Below are positions 54,528 to 64,000 of a stretch of 64,000 nucleotides of DNA, piece by piece. The stretch comes from Cinnamomum chago. Taxonomy: Eukaryota; Streptophyta; Magnoliopsida; Laurales; Lauraceae. The notes below the pieces were generated by a model, which saw only the letters and a list, made by a program, of their open reading frames with translations, was not told the origin of the DNA and ran no database searches. Numbering within the stretch: position 1 is the stretch's first letter; the number at the start of each line of letters is the position of its first letter. A program made the position numbers and the translations under genes. The stretch lies in NCBI GenBank assembly GCA_038049695.1, contig CP142454.1, positions 20,530,501 through 20,594,500 of the forward strand. Reading direction: 5' to 3'.

Positions 54528-54955
54528 GAGCATTCTCACGTGGCTAGCTTAGCTTTAGTTAAATCTAAGCTATCTAAAGTCACTTTTGTTATTTAAGCTA
54601 TCCTACTATTCACATGCACCTACATCAGCCTCTTTACTTTATCTTTATTTCATTTAAATATTATTTCTTCATTATTTTTTTATTATTTTTTGTAACAGTC
54701 ATATTTTTTAAATGCTCACGTTTTCCAATATTCTCTGTTTTTCTTGAGTAGACTTGCAGACAAAGGGTGAAAGAGAAAACATGAAATCATTTTTTTAATG
54801 AATCCCGAGCTACAGTGCATAGTCAAGTGTAGAGAGCCACTGTTCATTAAAGCTTTTTCAACGGATGGATAAAGAGGCTGATGTGCACTGATTTGATGTT
54901 GCTTTAGCTACTTTATAGCTAAACAGTGCATTTGAAGAGCCACATGTGAATGCTC
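54528..54955. mobile_element. PIF/Harbinger (Tourist-like) MITE, 428 bp
   Basis: Left end GAGCATTCTCACGTGGCT and inverted right end GAGCATTCACATGTGGCT share most positions. Direct TAA trinucleotides flank the element (54525-54527 and 54956-54958), the target duplication typical of Harbinger/Tourist MITEs. Subterminal motifs (TTAGCTTTAGTTAAATCTAAGC near the left, GCTTTAGCTACTTTATAGCTAA near the right) also mirror each other. Confidence 0.85.
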
Positions 54956-55088
54956 TAAAATGGGTTGGCCTAGGCTAATATTGTGTTGACATTTTACGAC
55001 ATCGTACAACTCCAACCCAAATTCAGGTGTAGGGTGGAGTTTGTACAATCAACAGTGTACTCAAGAAAAATGATATTAAAATCCTTTC

Positions 55089-55137
55089 AAAAAAGAAAAA
55101 AGAAAAAAGAAAAAAGAAAAAAGAAAAAAGAAAAAAA
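55089..55137. repeat. (AAAAAAG)n repeat
   Basis: About seven heptamer units. It creates Lys-rich/Phe-rich artefact frames. Confidence 0.9.
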
Positions 55138-55515
55138 GAGAGGAGTTAGAAGAGCACTGAGTGCAGGATATGGAATGGAATGTCAAGACTGGATTTTCAA
55201 AATAACACTTTTTCCCTCTTTTGTCGTTCCATTCCCTTGTTATTTCAAAAATCGAGGAGGACAAAAAATAAGAAAAACACAATATTATCCATTAAAAAAA
55301 TACAAAAGCCATCCTCATCTTTTGTTATAAAAAATTCCAGTGGGGCCCCTCCCTCCGTCACGTCTGTTGGTCAGGATCATATCCCATGCACTCTGATTGG
55401 TATATTCATATAGTAAAAGTTAGCCTACACAAAGCACAATTCCTCTTGTCAGAGACTCAAGCCACTAATAAATTAATCAAAGGCTGTATGGAATCTTCAT
55501 CAAATGGCACTATTA

Positions 55516-56136
55516 GAGCAACTCCAGCAAAAACTATAAATGACCCTCTCAACTTCCAACATTTATAATTGACATATGAGATTACCTCCAACACATATTT
55601 CATTTCTTATATAGCATTTGAAGTATGTTTAACATATCATAAAGCATACTTCAAAATCTTATTTTAAATAAAATAATGGTAAGGGCCCACTTGTATTTGA
55701 GTTTTTTCTTTATGCAAATCTTTCTTTCAAATAAAATAATGATCATCAGCCTACGGTTTTTTTTTTTGCTGAAATAGAGATTTCATTAAAAGGAGTTGGT
55801 TGCTACAACATGAAGTGAGACCTGGTGAAAATAGGCCGCAGTTACATCGATATGGTGTGGGTAGCAAAGTCTGGATGACCAGCCCCTAGGTAAGATAACC
55901 AAACACACAAAAAGACCAAAAAAGAAAGACCTCCTAGTCCTAGCTACTACTTGCTCATAGAACCCTGTTCCGTGAAGCCTCTTGAACAAAAAATTTCCAG
56001 TTGTTGGTGTTTGAAGAGTTGCTGGTGTGAGCCATGACGTGGATGCCATGCCGCATTTGCATTTTACATTTTGAAGTAGCCAAATTACATATGCCATGTG
56101 ACATGTTTAAATTTAAAGAATCTATTGGAGATGCTC
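55516..56136. mobile_element. PIF/Harbinger-like MITE, 621 bp, with nested LINE tail
   Basis: Left end GAGCAACTCCAGCA and inverted right end GAGCATCTCCAATA match at most positions. TTA flanks both sides (55513-55515 and 56137-56139). The middle is interrupted by a LINE 3' end (55757 onward), which inflates the element beyond usual MITE size. Confidence 0.75.
55757..56060 (-). mobile_element. LINE 3' fragment nested in the MITE (minus strand)
   Basis: Minus strand CTTTTAATGAAATCTCTATT, CAGC then an 11-A tail (plus-strand T run 55757-55767). The right (5') boundary is not defined and no target duplication was found. Confidence 0.45.
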
Positions 56137-56901
56137 TTATAATGTCAATTTGGCAATAGGAAAGAGGTAGTCTTAGTCATGGATGGCATTGTCTTTCATA
56201 AGCAAAAGATGCTGGACACTGTCTACAGTCGATGAGAAGCAGCCAAGCTAAAATAGCTTGATGGGATTGGAAAGGTTAAAATTATAGCAAAGCGATGCAA
56301 TTGAGAAAGCTCCACAAAGAATAAAATATAGATAGGTGAAAAGTAAAAGATTAAGATTGCCTTGGAAGGGGAAGGGGGAGGTGGAGTTTCACATAGGAGC
56401 ACCAACCAAAGGAAAATTTTCGCTGAGATGAATAGTACAAGGAAAAACACTAATAATAAGTTTGGCACTTAACTAAGTAAAAGTGAAGTGAAGTGAATCC
56501 AGACAAGAATTGACAAGGGTCATATCAAAAGTACACAATTTCAACATTTCCTCCATCTTTCTAAAAAAAAAGTAAAAAAAACAACCTCCTTTTTCTACTA
56601 AAAGACAAAAAAACTCCATTTTTCTATACAAAAAGTCAAAAAGATTCTATACCAAACAATTAAAAACAAAACATCATCCTAACACTATATATTTTATTCT
56701 CTTTTGATTTGATGTTTCACCTCACCTCACCACACCACACCACACATCCGTAAGGAAAAATCGATAGTCCGGTCCCCGTGAGGACAGTTGGATCCGTTAC
56801 TTAAATCAACACAGGGACTGCTGTGCTGTAGATTGATCTTGCTAGAGACTTCGATGAGGCAGTGCCCACATGATGAAAGGAGTCCAATAGTCCATACATA
56901 T

Positions 56902-56904
<3 letters not shown>
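56137..56904. other. Region upstream of the LAMP1-like gene
   Basis: Mostly A-rich sequence with no gene. The last few hundred bases are presumably promoter of the downstream peptidase gene. Confidence 0.4.

Positions 56905-56933
<29 letters not shown>
56905..56933 (+). promoter_or_regulatory. (CT)n tract in the LAMP1-like leader
   Basis: About 14 CT units ending 34 bases before the start codon. CT/GA tracts in plant leaders are common and can bind BPC-type GAGA factors. Here function is inference from position only. Confidence 0.5.
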
Positions 56934-56936
<3 letters not shown>

Positions 56937-56967
56937 TATCTGAACTATCTTTCCCCTCCCCCAAATA

Positions 56968-59537
56968 ATGGAAGAAAGCCTCCTCCCACCTAAAAAACAA
57001 CCCATCTTCAAACCATCACCTTCAACCACCTTAACCCTCCTAATCATCATCTCCATCTCCATCTCCCTCCTCCGCTTCACCTCTCCCCAACCTCCCAACC
57101 CAACCTCCTTCCACTCCCTCTTCCTCTCCTGCCCCGACAACGCCACCATCGCCCACCACCTCCTCTCCCTCACCCGCCGCCCCCACATCGCCGGCTCCCC
57201 CGCCAACTCCGACGCCGCCTCCTACGTCCTCTCCACTCTCTCCACCTACTCCATCCCCACCCACTTCGTCTTCTACAACGTCTCCCTCTCCTACCCCATC
57301 TCCCGCTCCCTCATCCTCACCATCCCACCCAACACACCCACCTCCTTCTCCCTCCTCCAGGACATCTACGACGGAGACCCCTTCGCCGACGTGGCATCGG
57401 AGGCAGTCCCCACCTTCCACGCCTATGCCAAGTCAGCCTCCGCCGCCGGACACGTGGCCTACGTGAACTACGGGCGAGTGGAGGACTATGCCAAGTTGGA
57501 GGCGATGGGGGTCAACGTATCCGGCGCCGTGGTGTTGGCCAAGTATGGGAAGATTTACAGAGGAGATATCGTGAGGAACGCGTACGAGGCGGGAGCTGTT
57601 GGGGCTGTTGTGTACACGGATACGAAGGATTTTGGTGGTGATGAGAGATGGTTTCCTGATGACCGTTGGATGCCGCCGAGTGGGGTCCAGGTGGGGAGCG
57701 TGTATACTGGGAAGGGTGATCCGACTACGCCTGGGTGGCCCAGCAGTGGATCGTGTGAGAGGGTGTCTGATGAAGAAGTGGAGAGGTCAGGGGAGGTCCC
57801 ACTCATTCCTTCATTGCCTGTGTCATCTGCTGATGGGAAGATGATTTTTCAGGCTATAGGAGGACACGTGGCGCCCGATGATTGGCAGGGGCGGGCTGGT
57901 TCTCCTGTCTACAGGCTTGGACCAGGTCCAGGGTATCTGAACCTGACCTACAAGGTAAAATTTTTTATTTTTTTTTACCTACTACATCCAATTTACAGCT
58001 AATTGAAGTAAAATGCCATTGTGGGTGTCATGGAAAATTTCAGGGAACACGACCCATAACGACGATCCAAAATGTTGTTGGTGTGATTGAAGGAACTGAA
58101 GAGCCAGACAGGTAAATTTTTTATTTTTGTTTACAACACCTATTGAGCTTCCTCAAGAATATTTGGCTTTATTACCTGAGTTTAGTAACAAATTAAGCTA
58201 TAGCCATGCCAAAGAAGAAGAATAAAATGCAGTAGACTATAAGATCAAGGGGAGTGTGGATTATAATGTGTGATTTGATAATACATCTAGGGAAGTGTGG
58301 ATCACTCTAATCCTTCATTAGAATTTGAACTCCAATTGAATGTACTCTGATGGAAATGGATCCTATGGAATATGGAATTTTTAAGTGAATATTATTATCT
58401 GAAAGAAATTCATCCAATTGGGATCCAATACTAAAAAAATTGCTTTATATACTATTGCAAGAATCTCTAAAATGAGTTTATGATTTGATGAAGAGAACAA
58501 GGGTACAAACAACTGGTGCAGTGCCACCGTCAGCTTTTCTTTTTTCTATTCTTCTTTGGGGGCATATCACATCAACATTAACCCATACCTAACAATATCT
58601 AATCACAACCTAGGACATAAATGATATTCCTTCACAAGATTTCAAGGCATATTATGAGTGATCTCAAATGATTTGTAACGTCAATGGAGGACATCATGAT
58701 AAATTCTAAAGATTACTTAGCCACTAGTTTTTGACCATCCATCCACAGATATGTCATCCTCGGCAATCATCGCGATGCATGGACATTTGGTGCCGCTGAT
58801 CCTAACAGCGGAACAGCAACTTTACTCGAGGTATGTTAAATTATTCTGGTAGATCAAGGAAGAATGGATTGATCACCATAGTTATCAAATAAATGGAAAG
58901 TAGCAACAGTTTGATACAACAAAACAGAGGATATGGGCCCACGAAGAATAAACTTGCAATCTGTGTGTATTCAGCACGAACTTTCACTTCAAGGTTGTTT
59001 GTTGTTATCGAGCTTGGCTGTTTTATGCATCAAATTAAGTGTTTGCCATCCCCCCCTATGGTTCTATATTCTGCATGAAAGGTGACACCTTGGCCTGGCC
59101 TATTATGTGTAAATATATGCTTCCACTGTACCAGAACCAATTTAGTTTGGGTGATTGCATGATTAGAAGTTTTGGGGCTCACCTTCTCATCAGGGTTGGT
59201 CACTCAAATGTATATTTTGGAAGTTTGGAGGCCCCAACAATCATCTGCCTCTGTCAAGATCAGAGGGTGATCACTAGGATTCACATTTTAATTATTAACT
59301 TGAAGACTCACAACATGATCTTTCCTGGTCATGTGCCCTCATCATCGTCGTCCTCATCATCATCGTCGTCCTCATCATCATCATCATCATCATCATCATC
59401 TATTTTGCCTCCCACATTTTCTTCTGTTTTGTAACTGATGTAGGTCGCTCGAAGGCTAGAGAAGTTGCAAAAAAGAGGATGGAAACCTCGGCGAACCATT
59501 GTGCTGTGCAATTGGGATGCTGAGGAATATGGCCTGG

Positions 59538-59568
<31 letters not shown>

Positions 59569-62500
59569 AACACACACACACACAAGTACACACATACTAA
59601 CTGGATAATCCTAACCATGTTCTGAACAATTGGCATTTAGTAATTGTCCATTTCCAGCCACAATTTTGATCACAGTCATCTGTAAGCAATCCAGGATCAT
59701 CAAGTGGATAGTTCACAATTATGACCATTTTTCTATTTCCAAATTGCCTAAATTGCTCAATTTGCACATTTGCATAATTCTAATTGTATGGGTAGGGCCT
59801 AAATGGTGTGATTATTGCACTGTGTCCAATTCATAGTAACCTGCAAGCAAATAGACATTAAAGATTGATGATCTATAGTATCTATTATGTCCATATAAAG
59901 ATCGTTTTGAACTGTGATCAATTGTGCAACACTTGATCAGTCTTCTATATTTTTGTCTCTCAGTCTCATTGTCCATTTCGTGTTTGATTTTTTTTTTTTT
60001 TCAGATAGGATCGACGGAATGGGTTGAAGAGAACAGGGAACTATTAGCTTCAAGGGCTGTTGCTTATATCAATGTAGATATTGCAGTAGCTGGACCTGGA
60101 TTTGATGCCTCTTCCACTCCTCAGATTGACAAACTGCTCGAACATGTCACTCAACAGGTCTCTCAATGTTATTGTTGTGGCAATCACTTTCTCATTACTA
60201 AATCCTCTCGTTTAAGGCTTCATCAACTTCACTTACTTTTCTTGCTTTGAAGGTCCAAGACCCAGATAACTCCTCACAAACAGTTTATGAATCATGGACT
60301 GGTTCTAAGGATTCTCCAAAGGTGAGTGATGTTTTACTTTTAACAGGGCTTGCTGCTATGTTTTCCTTCTAGTCTATGATGCACAGATACGGATAGGGAC
60401 ACGGGTTTTACACATAAAAAGTGAAGTATCAGATATGATAAGACACGATACATTGTCCATTTTGAAGTATCCGTACATCATAGCTTCAAGTACTAACAAA
60501 TTTCACTGTAATCTGAAGCCCCTATTGTAGAAATCCCCCAAATGCCCAGGGGTTCATTAGGGTATGATGTGGAAATGGAAAATAAAGAAAAAAAATCCTG
60601 CTCTATGCCATTTGGAGTGCTGTGATGGATAAGTGAAGGAACTTGGTAATTTGGAGCTTTAATTTTCTGCAATGCAGAGAAATTCTTGTTTCCGATGGGA
60701 GGGGTTGGAATGAGCATATCACACCCATTCCATGGATGTGCCCGAACAAAACCTTAGTCACTTCAATTATATTTGTCAATGGCTAGTTAGATAAAATGAA
60801 CAGTGGGTTTTCATTACACAATACTATAAAAGAAAACTAGAATTAGTAACATCAATGCTCTCACTGACATTTTGTGGTCCATGAAGATTGGGAGATTAGG
60901 AGGTGGGGGATCAGATTATGCGGCTTTTGTCCAACATGTTGGTGTTCCTGCTGTTGACATGTCTTTTGGAGGAGGTACCCAACTCAATTTCTATAATGTG
61001 CTGCCCTTTATTTTGTTTTTGAATTAAATTTTCCCCTCATGAAACATGAAAGGTTTTTCCGCAAGCTCAGAAAGATGGTAATTAATGCAAAATAGTTCTT
61101 ATATGAGCACATAAGTGTATGTTTACCCATGTTTGGCAATCTAAAATAATACTTGGACACTTGAGATTACATCTTACACTCTTCCAATGGGAGGATTGGA
61201 GATGGCATGTAACCTTACCTCCTTCACGCAGCAGATGAATCAGATAATGCTATGATGAAATAGTTTAGGATTCAATGTAAATTGAATAATAAATGGTACA
61301 CACTCGATCCAGCTTCAAAAGAAAATATGAACCATGTAACAGGTAAATGTTAAATTTCTTTCTTATGTCAGGAACTTTCTTTAGAGATTCTTTGTAATGT
61401 TTCACTCAATAAATTTTCAGTGGAAGCAATTATAGTTTAATAAGAAAGTGAAAAGTTCATACATCTATTAAGATGGAATTCTTTCTCTCTCTCTTTTTTT
61501 TTTTTTTTTTTTTTATGAATCTTTTGATCTTTTGCAGGATATCCAGTTTACCACTCTTTATACGACGATTTCATCTGGATGCAGAAATTTGGTGATCCAA
61601 TGTTCAGAAGGCATGTTGCAGGTCATCATCACTGTCTTCTTCCTCTTCTTCTTCTTATTTCTCTTTTTTTAATACTTGAAATCAATGATTATGTTTGATG
61701 GAATGACATCGTGTTTTCAATTTAATCAGATTGATTCCTTTTTTTCTCCTCTTTCTTCTTTTTTCTTCAAATAGCTGCAAGCATTTGGGGGTTACTAGCA
61801 CTTAAGCTGGCTGATGAAGAGTTCTTGCCTTTTGATTATCTCTCTTATGCATTTGAGCTCGAAGTATGTACTTCCACCCATCCATAAATACAAAAACATG
61901 TGTTCATGCACGCACAAGCATGTATACGGTCTACCAAATACATACATGAATATTTACATACATCACATTTATCCCTGATTAACAGAAAAGCACAAGGGAA
62001 TTAGAAAATGAGATCATGGGTAAGCCCGTCGACCTCATTCCCTTATACAAGTCTATAGAGGAGCTCAAGAATGCAGCCACCAAAATTAATGTCCAAAGAA
62101 AGGTATCCTTGATTTTATTCTACAACTGGTTCTTTTACTGATTTGGATAGAAATGGACTCGGCAAATACAGTCATATGTCATTCACAGTAATGAAATGTT
62201 GCTATTGGTATAGGAATTAGAGAGAAATGGGCGGGCCTCAATGTGGGGAAAGGAGAAGGACCAACTGAAAGTGAGAGAGCTGAATGACAGATTAATGATG
62301 GCTGAACGTGCGTTCACAGATAGAGATGGACTTTCTGAAAGACAATGGTACAAGCATTTGGTAAGTATTTTCATGACTCCTGTAGCAATGGGAGTCAATG
62401 GGTGGCTGCAGAATAGTTCAAACCCCGTTCATTTCTTATCATTGGAGATGACCCATTCATTGACTGGGCCTCAAATTGACTCCGTGGCCCTTTTGTGTGA

Positions 62501-63071
62501 TTCTGTTTTGGTCCGTTGTTCATTAATAAGGTTCAAACCTAAAATGCGGCCCATCTATATTTGAGCCTAGAACCAGGGCTAGGCTCAACCCATTTCATTC
62601 TCAAGTTTGTCATATTGTCCGGGCCCAGTAATAGACAATCTGAACCAGAGCATGAGATCATTGAGGCCCACACATGACCTGTACACATGCAAGTTCATAG
62701 TACACTTCGTGTATGGGCTTCAATGATTTCATTCGTCTATTAGCCAGGATGTTTTAGGCCACTGTAACCATCCATTCTCATCCCCAGAGGTATATATTTC
62801 TGAGATTATAATTCCCAATGACCAATGAAACAACACTGGTGCCATCGCCATGTACGCATTGAACCGGTATGCACATATAATTTCACAGGTTTATGCACCA
62901 TCAAAGCACGACGACTACGGTTCTAAATCATTTCCAGGGGTAGATGATGCCATAGAAAAGGTGAAGAGCTTGGACACGGTTGAGTCATGGAAATCTGTAC
63001 AGCACGAAGTGTGGAGGGTCTCTAGAGCTGTGACACATGCCTCACTGGTTCTCAATGGCAAATTCACATGA
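56968..63071 (+). CDS. LAMP1: Glutamate carboxypeptidase II-like M28 peptidase (AMP1/LAMP1 group), 12 exons, 719 aa
   Basis: Type II ER-membrane protein of the AMP1 family, which limits meristem size in plants and is linked to miRNA-directed translational repression; its substrate is uncertain. Exons: 56968-57954, 58044-58111, 58749-58830, 59444-59536, 60005-60157, 60253-60321, 60887-60974, 61538-61621, 61775-61863, 61986-62102, 62214-62360, 62889-63071. They sum to 2160 nt with no internal stop. A hydrophobic anchor covers about 20-36, followed by a PA domain (about 150-300) and the M28 catalytic domain with every zinc ligand in place: H359 (GNHRDAW), D369 (AADPNSG), E406-E407 (WDAEEYG), D435 (YINVD) and H519 ([11 protein letters not shown]). 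A TFR-type dimerisation domain forms the C-terminus. The start is the only Met before the anchor. Exon 1 is extremely C-rich. Exons 4 and 5 both use GTCTCT donors. The PA-domain wording ([19 protein letters not shown]) looks closer to the LIKE AMP1 paralogue than to AMP1 itself, but this is from memory. Confidence 0.93.
59340..59401. repeat. (TCA/TCG)n trinucleotide repeat, LAMP1-like intron 3
   Basis: TCATCG/TCGTCC/TCATCA units just upstream of exon 4. They give artefactual Ser-rich and Asp-rich frames. Confidence 0.9.
59537..59585. repeat. (CT)n(CA)n compound microsatellite at the exon 4 splice donor
   Basis: The GT donor at 59537-59538 is immediately followed by about 13 CT units and then CA units to 59585. 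Confidence 0.9.
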
Positions 63072-63725
63072 AACTTTCACTGTAAATTACCTTATTCATG
63101 GCACCACGCTTTCCTTATGCACACTTTAGCTCCAGTAAATGGAAAATAAAAATAGCATATTTTATCCATTTCCAGTCATTTCCGAATAGCCCGAACTCAC
63201 CCAAGATGGAATTGGTTTCCCTTTCCCTTTCCACTGGATCATTGTTACAGAATATGTCAATCATACAGCATGGGGACATGGAATTGGTTGATGCTCTCAA
63301 CCGTTGTAAGGAACTGTGCAGTGTGAATTGAATGCAAATCTTTCGACAGTGATAACCATTTAATAGATTAAATGTTTCTATTGTCAAATCCATTTTGCAC
63401 GTTAACAGCTTACATTATGAAGTGTTTGGTCGCTCCAACTGAATCTTTTTGTGAGGTAGTGAGTGCAGCAAGGACACCCCAACCAATTACAATTTCTTGG
63501 GCACTGGTTTCCTTCCAATCAATCAACAACTACTTGTGAGCCATTAGCTGATTTCGATTTTAACAATTCATTTCATCACCTTGGACTAACAATTATGTAT
63601 ATCAATTGAGAGCTGGATGGTTGATATTGCGACTTATTTTACAGTGTTTTGTGATTGGCCCATTCCAGCAAGATTGAACAGAATTTCTTACAAAACAATA
63701 ATTAGATTGGCGATTAACCATGGGG
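63072..63725 (+). other. LAMP1-like 3' UTR and downstream sequence
   Basis: A canonical AATAAA lies at 63145-63150, 74 bases after the stop, and is a plausible poly(A) signal. No other gene is seen. Confidence 0.5.
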
Positions 63726-64000
63726 CAAAATGTTGGCAGAACAGACAAGAATGCTGAGATAGATGTATGGTAAGATTAAGAGAGAGAATCAGAAATGAGT
63801 TCAGTCAGGAGCATTAGATGATTAATTAAGAGAGCCTTGTTTGAAATGATTTGGACACGTCAAATGTAGGCCAACAATAGTGTCGTTGAGGAAAAGTTTT
63901 TGCATGCAAAATTGATGACCCCTCAAAGAAAGTAGTAGCTTTAAGAGGAAGTGGCAAGGATAAATCTAACAATCCATATGAGGATTTGGCTTAGGATAGA
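63726..64000 (+). mobile_element. RTE-type LINE fragment running off the window
   Basis: The + strand reads KMLAEQTRMLR, a stop where family members have Trp, MYGKIKRENQK and, after breaks, FGHVKCRPTIVSLRKSF and KESSSFKRKWQG. These follow the RTE order RMLRWMxGKTRKDRIRNE...FGHVQxRPxxxPVR. Several stops are present. Confidence 0.75.

Noticed and set aside
57040-57420. 126-codon minus-strand frame in the first exon of the peptidase gene
   Set aside because: Gly/Glu/Val/Asp low-complexity shadow of the C-rich coding strand. It has no independent evidence.
59329-59595. Asp-rich and Ser-rich frames on opposite strands
   Set aside because: Translations of the TCA/TCG trinucleotide and CT/CA repeats.

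Overview
This is flowering-plant nuclear DNA. The genes have many GT-AG introns, intergenic sequence is AT-rich, microsatellites are common, and there are plant-type transposons (RTE and L1-like LINEs, an Au-type SINE, hAT-like and Harbinger/Tourist-like elements). All gene families recognised are plant housekeeping families. The species cannot be fixed from the sequence. A magnoliid or another early-branching lineage is only an impression.

Layout: (1) 1-338, +, the last exon of a TauD/clavaminate-synthase-like 2-oxoglutarate dioxygenase. (2) 2156-12861, -, a complete 14-exon glucosylceramide synthase (517 aa). (3) 12.9-23.6 kb, about 10.7 kb with no gene I can support; it holds SINE/LINE pieces, a GC-armed hAT-like candidate, microsatellites and short tandem repeats. 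(4) 23616-35515, -, a complete 9-exon membrane-anchored hexokinase (498 aa) whose introns carry RTE, L1-like and copia debris. (5) 35.5-40.4 kb, intergenic, with a nuclear copy of the plastid 16S rRNA 3' end and an Au-type SINE. (6) 40862-48457, -, a 10-exon nuclear poly(A) polymerase whose C-terminal tail appears interrupted. (7) 48.5-56.9 kb, a transposon-rich divergent intergenic region with two hAT-like elements, two Harbinger-like MITEs and a SINE copy. (8) 56968-63071, +, a complete 12-exon M28 glutamate carboxypeptidase II-like peptidase of the AMP1/LAMP1 group (719 aa). (9) 63.7-64.0 kb, an RTE LINE fragment running off the window.

The genes are unrelated in function (sphingolipid glycosylation, sugar phosphorylation/sensing, mRNA polyadenylation, membrane peptidase) and are not a cluster. 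For the four complete genes I joined exons by hand from splice consensus and frame. Each gives a multiple of three, with family active-site residues in place and no internal stop.

I found no previously undescribed biological system. The points most worth a second look are the interrupted poly(A) polymerase tail, the plastid rRNA insertion, the non-autonomous hAT-like elements with GC-rich arms and internally duplicated AT-rich cores, facing RTE copies in one intron, and a splice donor that opens straight into a CT microsatellite.
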